Positions 33,041 to 41,334 of a stretch of DNA of 49,826 nt are shown here, piece by piece. The stretch lies in assembly GCF_003336675.1 (NCBI RefSeq), contig NZ_QPII01000026.1, forward strand, positions 2,157 to 51,982, in the 5' to 3' direction. A model generated the notes under the pieces. That model had not been told where the DNA came from and ran no database searches. It saw nothing but the letters and a program-made list of their open reading frames with translations. How positions within the stretch are numbered: position 1 is the stretch's first letter; each line of letters begins with the position of its first letter. Position numbers and translations under genes: made by a program. The stretch is from Billgrantia montanilacus (lineage in GTDB: Bacteria; Pseudomonadota; Gammaproteobacteria; Pseudomonadales; Halomonadaceae).

Positions 33041-34504
33041 TCACGTTTTGTCAGTCCCTTCATCGGGCCCGATCAGGTGCTTCACCTCAAGGTAGGCGGA
33101 AAGGCCCCAGGGGCCCAGCTCCCGGCCGATACCGCTGCGCTTGAAGCCGCCCCAGCCGGTCTGGGGCAGTACCAGCTGCTCGCTGTTGAGCCAGATACTG
33201 CCCGCCTGCAGCTGACGACCGATTCGGGAAGCCCGCCGAGGGTCGCCGCTGATTACCGTGGCCGCCAGGCCGAACTCGCTGTCGTTGGCCAGTGCGATGG
33301 CTTCCTGCTCACTGGCGACGCTGCGAGCGCAAAGCACCGGGCCGAAGATCTCCTCTCGCCATAGCCGGCTCTCGATCGGCACGTCGCGGTAGAGAGTGGG
33401 CGCCACGAAGTAGCCCCGGGCAGGCAGCTCACGATGCGCACCATCGCGTATGGCGGCGAGGCCTTCCTGTTTGGCGATAGCGAGATAGTCCTGCACGTTC
33501 TCGCGCTGGCGCGCGCTGGTCAGCGGGCCCATGTCGCTGTCCTCGTCAAGCGGGTCGCCCAGCACCAGGGCGTCGATACGCTCCGCCAGGGCTGCATAGA
33601 GCGGCTCGGCGACGGCTTCATGAACGATCAGGCGCGAGGTGGCCGAGCAGATCTGGCCGGCATTGAAGTAGATGCCGGCCATGACCCAGTCGGCGGCCTG
33701 ATCGGGGGCGGCATCCTCCATCACGATGATCGGCGACTTGCCGCCCAGCTCCAGGGAGACGCCGACCGTTCGCTCGGCGGCGGCCCGCATGACCGCTTCG
33801 CCGACCCGGTTGCTGCCGGTGAAGGAGACCTTGTCGATGCCGGGATGATTGGCCAATGGTGCACCGACACCCTCGCCATCGCCGAACACAAGGTTGAGCA
33901 CACCGGGGGGCAGGTCGATCTCCTGGGCGATCTCGGCCAGGGTGCGTTCGGGCAGCGGGGTCACCTCTGAAGGCTTAAGCACCGCCGTGCAGCCCGCCGC
34001 CAGGGCCGGTGCCAGCTTCCAGGCGCTGGTCACCAGGGGGAAGTTCCAGGGCGTGATCAGTCCCACCACGCCCACCGGGTCGTGATAGCAGCGAGCCTCG
34101 ACGCCTTCCATTTCCAGCTCCACGAGCCGGCCCTGACGGGGGTCCAGCGCTCGGGCCAGGCCGGCATAGTAGCGGTAGCAGGCGACGGCGTCGTCCAGGT
34201 CGATACCGGCTTCGGCGAGCACCTTGCCGTTGTTGGTGGAGGAAAGGCGAACCAGCTCGTCGCGGCGGCGGGTCAGGGCATCGGCGAAGCCCTCGAGGTA
34301 GGTTGCCCGCTGGGCGCCTGAGAGGGCCTGCCAGGCCGGCAGGGCTCGCCGTGCCGCGGCCACGGCAGCCTCGACATCGGCGGGATCGCCGGCGGTGACC
34401 TCGGCGATCACTGTTTCGGTGTAGGGGTTGGTGACCGGCAGGCGGCGTTCGCCTTGGGAAGCCACCCAATGGTTATCGATGAATTGCTGGTCAAGGCATT
34501 GCAT
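33041..34504 (-). CDS. Aldehyde dehydrogenase, probable 4-guanidinobutanal dehydrogenase
   Basis: This 487-residue NAD(P)-dependent aldehyde dehydrogenase has ITPWNFPL, the Rossmann GSNRVGEAV stretch, the general base in LELGGKSP, the catalytic cysteine in FNAGQICSATS and the C-terminal PQTGWGGFKRSGIGRELG. The family is close to betaine- and aminobutyraldehyde dehydrogenases. It is last in an operon whose preceding gene encodes a 2-ketoarginine decarboxylase-like enzyme. Oxidation of 4-guanidinobutanal to 4-guanidinobutyrate is therefore the likely job; in P. aeruginosa KauB does this. The gene starts 21 bp after the aruI stop. Substrate is inferred from context; a betaine-aldehyde role cannot be ruled out. 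Confidence 0.82.
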   Translation of the reverse strand: MQCLDQQFIDNHWVASQGERRLPVTNPYTETVIAEVTAGDPADVEAAVAAARRALPAWQALSGAQRATYLEGFADALTRRRDELVRLSSTNNGKVLAEAGIDLDDAVACYRYYAGLARALDPRQGRLVELEMEGVEARCYHDPVGVVGLITPWNFPLVTSAWKLAPALAAGCTAVLKPSEVTPLPERTLAEIAQEIDLPPGVLNLVFGDGEGVGAPLANHPGIDKVSFTGSNRVGEAVMRAAAERTVGVSLELGGKSPIIVMEDAAPDQAADWVMAGIYFNAGQICSATSRLIVHEAVAEPLYAALAERIDALVLGDPLDEDSDMGPLTSARQRENVQDYLAIAKQEGLAAIRDGAHRELPARGYFVAPTLYRDVPIESRLWREEIFGPVLCARSVASEQEAIALANDSEFGLAATVISGDPRRASRIGRQLQAGSIWLNSEQLVLPQTGWGGFKRSGIGRELGPWGLSAYLEVKHLIGPDEGTDKT

Positions 34505-34525
34505 GAGGATTCTCTTCTTGGTTGG

Positions 34526-36142
34526 TTAACCGATGGCCTGCTGCCAGGCGTGGGCATCCACCTCGATCAGGAAGGGGCCGTCGGTCGGACGGCTGGCCAA
34601 TGCCTGGGCCAGTGCCCCGGGGCTGTCGACATGGGTAGCCAGGCAGCCGAATCCGCGGGCCAGGGTCAGGAAATCCGGCGCCTGGATGTCGACGCCGGTG
34701 CGCTCGACCCCATGGGTGTCCATATAGCGCCGGATCTCCTCGTAGCCGGCGTTGTGCCACAGCAGGATGACGACGGGCAGTCGCTCTTCCACGGCGGTGG
34801 CAAGCTCGGAGAGGGTGAACATGACGCCGCCGTCACCGACCAGGGCGACCACCGGCAGGTCGGGGCGGGCGAGCTGGGCACCCAGTGCCGCCGGAAGACC
34901 GTAGCCCAGGGTGCCGTAACCGGTGGAGGCGTTGAAATAGCGACGCGGCGCAGGCTGCGAGACCAGGTGGTTGCCGGCATAGACCGGTGCCGTGGAGTCG
35001 CCGACGAGGATGGCGTCGGGCAAGGCCTCCTGCAGTACTCCATAGAGGGGCACGAAAGGGGCGAAGGCGGGGTCTTCTACCAGCCCGAGTGCGGCCAGCG
35101 TACTGGCCGTGCGTTCGGCGCCTCCCTTGGCCAGGGGATCAGGAAAGTGGTCGAGCAGCAGCGCAAGGCTGTGGCCGGCATCGCCCACCAGGCCCAGGGC
35201 CAAGGGCTGGTTGCGCACCAGCTGCTGGGCGTCGAGGTCGATGCGGATCAGCTGGCCGGTGAGGGCGAAGCCGTCGTCGAAGACCACGTCGTAGTCGGTC
35301 TCGCCGAGCTCGGTACCCACGGCGAGAATCACGTCGGCTCCGTGGGCCAGCTCGCGGACCGCCGGCAGGGCGGCATTGGCCCCCAGGTCCAGCGGGTGCG
35401 AGCGCCCGAGCAGCCCCTTGGCGTTGATCGTCGTGACCGTCGGGGCATCAAGGCGCTCCACCAGGGCCCGTGCCGCTTCGGGCGCATCGGCGCAGCCGCC
35501 GCCAAGCAGTATCAGGGGCCGCTCGGCCCGGTGTAGCCACTGCGCCGCCAACGCCAGGCCCTGCGGGTCCGGTGCCGGACGATAGAGTGCCGGTGCCTGC
35601 CAGCTGCGCGGTGGTGCTGCGGGGGCATCGAACAGGTCGATGGGGATCTCGATATGCACCGGGCCGGGCCGTTCGCTGCGAAACACGGCAAAGGCCCGTG
35701 CCAGCACTTCGGGCAGGGCAGCGGGGTCGAGCAGCGTATGGCTGAAGCGCGAAACCCCGGCCAGCAGCTGCTGCTGGCTCGGCAGTTCGTGCAGCCGCCC
35801 CTGGCCGCGTCCCAGGGTGTCACGGCGGTTGACGCTGGAGATCACCAGCATCGGCACCGAGTCGGCGAGTGCCTGCCCCATGGCGGTGGCGATATTGGTC
35901 ATGCCGGGGCCGGTAATGATCAGGCATACCCCCGGGCGACCGGTGGCCCGTGCGTAGCCGTCGGCCATGAAGCCGGCACCCTGCTCGTGACGCGGTGTGA
36001 CGTGGCGTACGCCGCTGGCCTCCAGGCCCCGGTAGAGTTCGATGGTGTGCACCCCGGGAATGCCGAAGACGGTGTCGACCTCATAACGCTTGTTGAGGAG
36101 CGTCAGGAGGAGGCTGGCGCAGGTCAGGGTATCGGTTGCCAT
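34526..36142 (-). CDS. aruI: Thiamine-diphosphate decarboxylase, probable 5-guanidino-2-oxopentanoate decarboxylase
   Basis: This 538-residue ThDP enzyme has the acetolactate-synthase-like three-domain fold. The N-terminal catalytic glutamate lies in TPRHEQGAGFMADGYARATG. The central domain follows, and the C-terminal ThDP motif begins GDGGVMFTLSELATAV and ends near HNAGYEE. AruI decarboxylates 2-ketoarginine to 4-guanidinobutanal in the arginine transaminase pathway. Its neighbours here (guanidinobutyrase-like and aldehyde dehydrogenase) support that over acetolactate synthase; no regulatory subunit gene is adjacent. The start follows a GAGG site and lies 9 bp after the YjiH gene stop. Confidence 0.85.
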   Translation of the reverse strand: MATDTLTCASLLLTLLNKRYEVDTVFGIPGVHTIELYRGLEASGVRHVTPRHEQGAGFMADGYARATGRPGVCLIITGPGMTNIATAMGQALADSVPMLVISSVNRRDTLGRGQGRLHELPSQQQLLAGVSRFSHTLLDPAALPEVLARAFAVFRSERPGPVHIEIPIDLFDAPAAPPRSWQAPALYRPAPDPQGLALAAQWLHRAERPLILLGGGCADAPEAARALVERLDAPTVTTINAKGLLGRSHPLDLGANAALPAVRELAHGADVILAVGTELGETDYDVVFDDGFALTGQLIRIDLDAQQLVRNQPLALGLVGDAGHSLALLLDHFPDPLAKGGAERTASTLAALGLVEDPAFAPFVPLYGVLQEALPDAILVGDSTAPVYAGNHLVSQPAPRRYFNASTGYGTLGYGLPAALGAQLARPDLPVVALVGDGGVMFTLSELATAVEERLPVVILLWHNAGYEEIRRYMDTHGVERTGVDIQAPDFLTLARGFGCLATHVDSPGALAQALASRPTDGPFLIEVDAHAWQQAIG

Positions 36143-36151
36143 CGAGAAACC

Positions 36152-37549
36152 TCAGAAGAAGAAGGTGTGGGCCATGAAGGCGATGATCGGCAGCGTCACC
36201 GCGGTGCGCAGCAGGAAGATCGCCAGCAGCTCCCACAGTTTGAGCGGAATCTTCGATTTCATCAGTAGCGCGCCGATTTCCGACATGTAGATCAGTTGGG
36301 TCAGCGACAGGCAGGCAATCACGAAGCGGGTCAGCTCGCTTTCGATGTTGGTGGCCAGCACCGCCGGCAGGAACATGTCGGCAAAGCCGACCAGGGTGGC
36401 GGGTGCGGCCGCCTCGGCTTCGGGAATGCGCAGCAGTTCCAGCACCGGCACCATGGGGTAGGAGAGCCAGGTGAACAGCGGCGTGAACTCGGCGAGTATC
36501 AGTGCCACGGTGCCGATGGCGAATACCAGCGGCAGCAGGGCGAGGAAGATATCGGCGACGTTGAACAGGGCGTTGCGTGCCAGTTCGCGGGGGCCGGGGG
36601 CATGCTCGGCACGGCGCATTGCCTGGTTGAGGCTGTAGCGCCACAGGCCTACGTCTTCAGTGCGTTTCTCGGCCAGCTGGCAGCCTACCGGCTCGTAATA
36701 GGTATCGGGCTTGCGCGACAAGGGCGGCAGCCGCGGCACGATCACGGCGGCGATCAGCCCCGACACCACCACGGTGAAGTAGAACTGGACGAACATGTGG
36801 TTTAGATCGACGAAGCTGGTGATCAGCAGGGCAAAGGCGATGGAGACGACGGAGAAGTTGGTAGCGATCACCGAGGCTTCACGTCGGTTGTAGAAGCCCT
36901 TCTCGTACTGCTGGGTGGTGATCAATACCCCCACGGTGCCAGAGCCCATCCAGGATGCCGTGGCATCGATGGCGCTGCGGCCGGGCAGGTTGAAGATGAC
37001 GCGGAACGGCTTGCGCACCAGGCTGCCGATGAACTCCATGAAGCCGAATTCAACCAGGAAGGGCAGCAGCAGGGCGGCAAAGAAGAAGAAGGTGAGCAGC
37101 ACCGGGGCCAGGTCGTTGAGCATCACGCCGCCGGTGAAGGGGGCGGTGACGAACTCGGGGCCAAACTGGAAGAAGGTCATCAGCGCGAAGGCGGCGCCGA
37201 GGATGCGCATGCCGAACCAGACCGGGCCGACATGGAACATGTCGCGCAGCACCCCTTTTTCCGCCCAGGCGGGCTTGCCCAGCTTGACGTAGAGGGTGGC
37301 GACCACCGAAATCGTCAGTACCACCACGGCGATGGCCGGCAGGGCGCCCTCGAGCAGCGCCTTGAGGCCATCGGCCATCAGGCCCATGCCGATATTGATG
37401 GTGTCGCCGACCTGGAAGGGGATCAGGAAGAGGCTGACCCCGATCAGGGAGGGGATCAGGAAGCGCAGCAGATTGCGGCGGTCCAGCGGTTGGCGCTCCA
37501 TCGGCTTCGGGGCGGCCGTCTCTTCAGAAGTCGATTCAGTGGAAGACAT
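36152..37549 (-). CDS. YjiH family membrane protein, guanidino-acid operon copy
   Basis: This 465-residue membrane protein begins MSSTESTSEETAAPKPMERQ. It has about 10 helices and the Gate-type core NLPGRSAIDATASWMGSGTV, paralogous to the hut-linked protein at 16544-17875. It lies inside the operon between the guanidinobutyrase gene (59 bp upstream) and aruI (9 bp downstream). A transport role for arginine, 2-ketoarginine or 4-guanidinobutyrate is a reasonable inference; the family has no proven substrate. GAGGAA lies about 8 nt before the ATG. Confidence 0.85.
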   Translation of the reverse strand: MSSTESTSEETAAPKPMERQPLDRRNLLRFLIPSLIGVSLFLIPFQVGDTINIGMGLMADGLKALLEGALPAIAVVVLTISVVATLYVKLGKPAWAEKGVLRDMFHVGPVWFGMRILGAAFALMTFFQFGPEFVTAPFTGGVMLNDLAPVLLTFFFFAALLLPFLVEFGFMEFIGSLVRKPFRVIFNLPGRSAIDATASWMGSGTVGVLITTQQYEKGFYNRREASVIATNFSVVSIAFALLITSFVDLNHMFVQFYFTVVVSGLIAAVIVPRLPPLSRKPDTYYEPVGCQLAEKRTEDVGLWRYSLNQAMRRAEHAPGPRELARNALFNVADIFLALLPLVFAIGTVALILAEFTPLFTWLSYPMVPVLELLRIPEAEAAAPATLVGFADMFLPAVLATNIESELTRFVIACLSLTQLIYMSEIGALLMKSKIPLKLWELLAIFLLRTAVTLPIIAFMAHTFFF

Positions 37550-37608
37550 GCTGTTATTCCTCAGGCTTGTTGTCGTTGAATCCGGAGTGCTGCAATTGCC
37601 TTGCGGCC

Positions 37609-38559
37609 TCAGCCGCGGCGGGTGACGCCCGGCAGTACGCAGAGCATCTCGTAGAGCAGGGTCGCGCCCATCAAGGCAGTGTTGCCGCTGGGGTCGTAGG
37701 GCGGCGATACCTCGACCAGGTCGCCGCCGACGATGTTCAATCCCGCTGCGCCACGGACGATTTCCAGGCCCTGCGCCGAGGTCAGGCCACCCATTTCCAC
37801 GGTGCCGGTGCCGGGGGCGACCGAGGGGTCGAGGCCATCGATATCGAAGCTGATATAGACGGGGCCATCGCCCATCTGTTCGCGCACCTCTGCCATCAGC
37901 GGCGCCAGCGATCTATGCCAGCACTCCTCCGCGGTGACGACGCGAAAGCCCTGCTGGCGACACCAGTCGAAATCCTCGGCGGAGTAGCCGGTGCCGCGCA
38001 GGCCGATCTGCACCACGCGGTTTGCCGCCAGAAGGCCCTCTTCCTGGGCGCGGCGAAACGGCGTCCCATGGGCGATGGGTTCGCCGAACATGTGCTCGTT
38101 GACGTCGGCATGGGCATCGATATGAATCAATCCCACGGGTCCATGCTTCTTGGCGATGGCGCGCAGTATCGGCAGGGTGATGGTGTGCTCCCCGCCCAGG
38201 GTGAGCGGGATGCAGCCATGGGCCAGCACCTGGTCATAGAAGTCGGTAATGATGTCGACGCTCTTGGGCAGGTGAAAGGTGTTGATCGGCACATCGCCGA
38301 TATCGGCCACCTGCAGGCTGTCGAAGGGCGCGGCCCGGGTGGCCATGTTGTAGGGGCGCAGCATGCGCGATTCGTCGCGAATCTGGCGCGGGCCCAGCCG
38401 GGTGCCCGGCCGGTTCGAGGTGCCGATGTCCAGGGGGATGCCGATGAAGGCGGCATCAAGACCCTCTGCCGTCGGCTGGGCGGGCAAGCGCATCATGGTC
38501 GCGGGGCCGCCGAAGCGGGGCATCTCGTTTCCGCCGAGGGGCTGATTATACTCGGGCAT
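37609..38559 (-). CDS. gbuA: Ureohydrolase (agmatinase family), probable guanidinobutyrase
   Basis: This 316-residue arginase-superfamily enzyme shows manganese-ligand motifs LGGEHTITL, IHIDAHADVNEH and SFDIDGLDPSVAPGTGT. Guanidinobutyrase splits 4-guanidinobutyrate into 4-aminobutyrate and urea; agmatinase and guanidinopropionase share the fold. The operon with aruI and an aldehyde dehydrogenase favours guanidinobutyrase. The start is set at MPEYNQPLGGNEMPRFGG with GGAG 8 nt upstream. A longer frame to 38640 begins inside the -24/-12 promoter and cannot be translated from it. It is first of four genes under that sigma-54 promoter. Confidence 0.87.
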   Translation of the reverse strand: MPEYNQPLGGNEMPRFGGPATMMRLPAQPTAEGLDAAFIGIPLDIGTSNRPGTRLGPRQIRDESRMLRPYNMATRAAPFDSLQVADIGDVPINTFHLPKSVDIITDFYDQVLAHGCIPLTLGGEHTITLPILRAIAKKHGPVGLIHIDAHADVNEHMFGEPIAHGTPFRRAQEEGLLAANRVVQIGLRGTGYSAEDFDWCRQQGFRVVTAEECWHRSLAPLMAEVREQMGDGPVYISFDIDGLDPSVAPGTGTVEMGGLTSAQGLEIVRGAAGLNIVGGDLVEVSPPYDPSGNTALMGATLLYEMLCVLPGVTRRG

Positions 38560-38623
38560 GAGGAACTCCGGTTGTGCTGGCTGAGAGGGCGCTGGGTGGC
38601 ATTGGTACCTGTAGCGATAGGGG

Positions 38624-38639
38624 TGCATGTTTCGTGCCA
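38624..38639 (-). promoter_or_regulatory. Sigma-54 (-24/-12) promoter of the gbuA operon
   Basis: The minus strand reads TGGCACG-AAAC-ATGCA, a near-exact match to TGGCACG-N4-TTGCA with correct GG-to-GC spacing. It lies 65 bp upstream of the gbuA start codon and directs the operon gbuA-yjiH-aruI-aldehyde dehydrogenase. The gene for a sigma-54 activator is divergent from it, 137 bp away. Confidence 0.85.
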
Positions 38640-38693
38640 TCTGGTGCGTGTCCCGGCCGGTCGGCGTTCTGTGCTTGTAAGTGATTCATCAAC

Positions 38694-38742
38694 GCATCGA
38701 ATGCGACGGGATTCGATGCAATATTGAATCAGTGATGCAATA
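38694..38742. promoter_or_regulatory. Candidate upstream activator sites for the sigma-54 promoter
   Basis: GCATCGAAT-N8-ATTCGATGC (38694-38719) is a perfect 9-bp dyad. GATGCAATA occurs twice in direct orientation (38715-38723 and 38734-38742), 19 bp apart. All sit 55-120 bp upstream of the -24/-12 promoter and just before the activator gene, the expected place for its binding sites and for autoregulation. Confidence 0.6.
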
Positions 38743-38775
38743 CTGCATTGTCATGCGGAATTATCAGGAACCGAT

Positions 38776-40200
38776 ATGAGTGAGATCGATGCGCGGGTCG
38801 TGCAGACCATCGTCGAGACCGCCAACGACCATTTCTTCATCGTTGACGGCACCGGCCGGGTGCTCGATGTCAGCCCCGGAGCCGCGGCGGTCTACGGGAT
38901 GTCTCGGGAAGCGTTGACCAGTAGTACGGTACAGGCGCTGGAGGCAAGCGTCGTGCTGAAGCCCTCGATCAGCATGGAGGTGATGCGCACGGGCAAGCCG
39001 GCCCAGCTGATGCAGGTCACCGGGACCGGCAGGCGAGTCATCGCCGAGGCCCATCCGGTGTTCGTCAATGGCAGGCTGGAGCGTATCGTCAGCCGCTCCC
39101 GGGATCTCACCGACCTTCAGCTGCTCCAGGACGAGTATGCCCTGCTCCAGAAGCGCTTCAGCGAGCATCTTCGGCGCAGCCAGCCGGGGCCGACGGATCA
39201 GGATGGCGAGCTGGATGAGATGCTGGAGGCACTGCAGGTACGCAGCAGCGTGATGCGTGAGCTGGCGCTGCTGCTCAAGCGCGTGGCGCCATCCGATGCC
39301 ACCGTGCTGATGCTGGGAGAGTCGGGGGTCGGCAAGACCGCTTTCGCTCGCCAGGTGCATCGCTGGAGCCGCCGCGGCGACGGACCCTTCATCGAGGTCA
39401 ACTGCGGTGCCATTCCCGAGAACCTGTTCGAGTCGGAGATGTTCGGCTACCAGCCGGGGGCCTTCAGCGGCGCCGCCCGGCAGGGCAAGGCCGGCCTGCT
39501 GGAGCAGGCCGAGGGTGGCACGCTGTTTCTCGATGAGCTGGGCGAGCTGCCGCTGCTGATGCAGACCAAGCTGCTCAAGGTGATCCAGGATGGCACTGTC
39601 ACCCGACTGGGGGACACCCGGCCGCGGCGGGTCGATTTTCGACTGGTGGTGGCGACCAACCAGGACCTGGCCAGCCGGGTCGAGGAAGGGGCCTTCCGGC
39701 TGGATCTCTACTACCGGCTCAACGTGATCCCGGTGACGCTGCCACCGCTGCGGGAGCGCCGCGAGGACATACCGGCACTGGTGGAGTCCTGTCTTGATCG
39801 CCTCAACCAGCGCTATGGTCGCCAGAAACTGCTGCACAGCAGCGTCTGGTCGGAGCTGATGGGCAGCGATTGGCCAGGCAATGTCCGCGAGTTGGAGAAC
39901 TGGCTCGAGCGCGCCTGGCTTTCCAGCGCCGGAGATGTGATCGAAGCTCCCACCCTGGGCCAGCCAGTGGGTCACGCAGTAACCGATGATGCCGCTGCCG
40001 TTGCCCACGCCCCCCTGGCAATGGCGGAGGACGAGTCGCTGAAGGCGTATCTGGCCCGGACCGAACGCCAGGTGCTGGCGGTGTTATGCCAGCGACTGCC
40101 GAGCACCTATGCCATGGCCGAGCGGCTGGGGATCAGCCAGCCCAGTGTCGTGCGCAAGTTGCAGCGCCATGGGCTGCGGATTCGGCGCGCTAGCAACTAG
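38776..40200 (+). CDS. Sigma-54 dependent transcriptional activator (PAS, AAA+, TyrR-like HTH)
   Basis: This 474-residue enhancer-binding protein has a PAS-type sensor domain (about 5-115, FFIVDGTGRVLDVSPGAAAV), a short coiled linker (115-145) and an AAA+ domain with Walker A GESGVGKT (181-188), sigma-54 contact loop GAFSGA (228-233) and Walker B FLDELGE (251-257). The C-terminal HTH near 445-470 (MAERLGISQPSVVRKLQRHG) resembles TyrR-type HTH domains. It is divergent from the gbuA operon, whose promoter is sigma-54 type, and so most likely activates it in response to arginine or a guanidino compound. The start has an AGGA site. It ends overlapping, tail to tail, with the aminotransferase gene by 4 bp. 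Confidence 0.92.
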   Translation: MSEIDARVVQTIVETANDHFFIVDGTGRVLDVSPGAAAVYGMSREALTSSTVQALEASVVLKPSISMEVMRTGKPAQLMQVTGTGRRVIAEAHPVFVNGRLERIVSRSRDLTDLQLLQDEYALLQKRFSEHLRRSQPGPTDQDGELDEMLEALQVRSSVMRELALLLKRVAPSDATVLMLGESGVGKTAFARQVHRWSRRGDGPFIEVNCGAIPENLFESEMFGYQPGAFSGAARQGKAGLLEQAEGGTLFLDELGELPLLMQTKLLKVIQDGTVTRLGDTRPRRVDFRLVVATNQDLASRVEEGAFRLDLYYRLNVIPVTLPPLRERREDIPALVESCLDRLNQRYGRQKLLHSSVWSELMGSDWPGNVRELENWLERAWLSSAGDVIEAPTLGQPVGHAVTDDAAAVAHAPLAMAEDESLKAYLARTERQVLAVLCQRLPSTYAMAERLGISQPSVVRKLQRHGLRIRRASN

Positions 40201-41309
40201 CGGTTCAGCTTCGACAACGCCTGCTCCAGGATCTCGAATCGGCCCGGCTGCAGGGCATCTTCCACCGCGGTGATGCGCAGGATATGGCCCAGGTCCGGAT
40301 GGGCGGGGCGGGCAATGAGTCGGCCGGCCTCCAGCAGCTCGCGGTTGAGTCGTTCACCCAGCTCGGCGTTCGACAAGCGCAGGGCGATGAAGTTGGTGGC
40401 GCTGGGCAGCACCTCGGCCCCGATTGCTGCGAAATGATCGGCGAGCCGCTGTCGGCGTGCCTTGACGCCGCTGACGTGCTGACGCACCTCATCGTTGTGA
40501 TCCAGTACCGTCTCGGCCGCAGCCAGGGTCAGGGTCGAGACCGCATAGTGGATACGCACCTTCATCATCATCTCGAGTGTGTCGGGTTCGGCGATGGCAT
40601 AGCCGATCCGCAGGCCGGCCAGGCCATGGGCCTTGGACAGCGTGCGCAGGCGAATCACCCCCGGCAGCACCTCGCGGCTGAAGGCCGAGTCGGCGTCGTC
40701 GCGAAAATCGTGGTAGGCCTCGTCGAGCAGCAGCCAGCAGTCGTCGGGCAGGTCGGCACGCAGCCGGCGGATGGCGTCGTCGCCATGCAGATGGCCGCTG
40801 GGGTTGTCGGGGTTGGCGAGATAGACGAGCCGGGCCTGCTCTTGCCGTGCGGTGCGCAGCAGGGCGTCGAGGTCCGGGGCGAGGAGGCCCGGTCGTTCCT
40901 CATAGGGTACCTCGATCAGGCGGCAGCCCTGGCCACGTGCGAAATAGCCGAAGGTGGGATAGGTGCCGCTGGCGCTGACTACCGTACAGCCCGGCGTGGC
41001 AGTGGTGCGCAGGGCGAGTGCGATGAGGCTGTCGGCGCCGGCATCCACCAACGTCGTCTCCAGCGAGAAGCCGTGCAGGGCACTGAGCCGTTGCCGTACC
41101 CCCAGTGCCTCCGAATCACCGTAGCAGTAGACATGCTCGACCATGGCATCGCCGAAGCGCTCGCGCAGGGCGCGATGGGGCATGTCCAGGCCTTCGTTGG
41201 AGCCCAGCCGGTGAGGGATCTCGCGACCGATGCGTCGCTCCAGCACCTTGATGCCGGGGAAGGGATTGCTGGGGCCGGAGCCGGTCAGGTGGTCGGGGAA
41301 GCGGGGCAT
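40197..41309 (-). CDS. PLP-dependent aminotransferase, HisC-like (class I/II)
   Basis: This 370-residue fold-type I aminotransferase has ANPDNPSGH (cofactor contacts), LLLDEAYHDF (PLP aspartate) and the Schiff-base lysine in TLSKAHGLAGLRIGYA. It is closest in style to histidinol-phosphate aminotransferases. There are no his biosynthesis genes nearby, so catabolism of an amino acid is more likely. It is last in the operon running from the ABC transporter through the FAD oxidase and EamA genes (25 bp after EamA). Across the sigma-54 activator lies the 2-ketoarginine operon, which lacks a transaminase; this enzyme might supply it. That link is hypothesis. The start has GGGAGA 5 nt upstream. Confidence 0.85.
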   Translation of the reverse strand: MPRFPDHLTGSGPSNPFPGIKVLERRIGREIPHRLGSNEGLDMPHRALRERFGDAMVEHVYCYGDSEALGVRQRLSALHGFSLETTLVDAGADSLIALALRTTATPGCTVVSASGTYPTFGYFARGQGCRLIEVPYEERPGLLAPDLDALLRTARQEQARLVYLANPDNPSGHLHGDDAIRRLRADLPDDCWLLLDEAYHDFRDDADSAFSREVLPGVIRLRTLSKAHGLAGLRIGYAIAEPDTLEMMMKVRIHYAVSTLTLAAAETVLDHNDEVRQHVSGVKARRQRLADHFAAIGAEVLPSATNFIALRLSNAELGERLNRELLEAGRLIARPAHPDLGHILRITAVEDALQPGRFEILEQALSKLNR

Positions 41310-41334
41310 TCGGGTCTCCCGTTGGAAAGTGAAG

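Noticed and set aside
36081..36644. 187-residue frame overlapping the end of the YjiH gene
   Set aside because: Same strand, wrong frame; no ribosome site and no domain.
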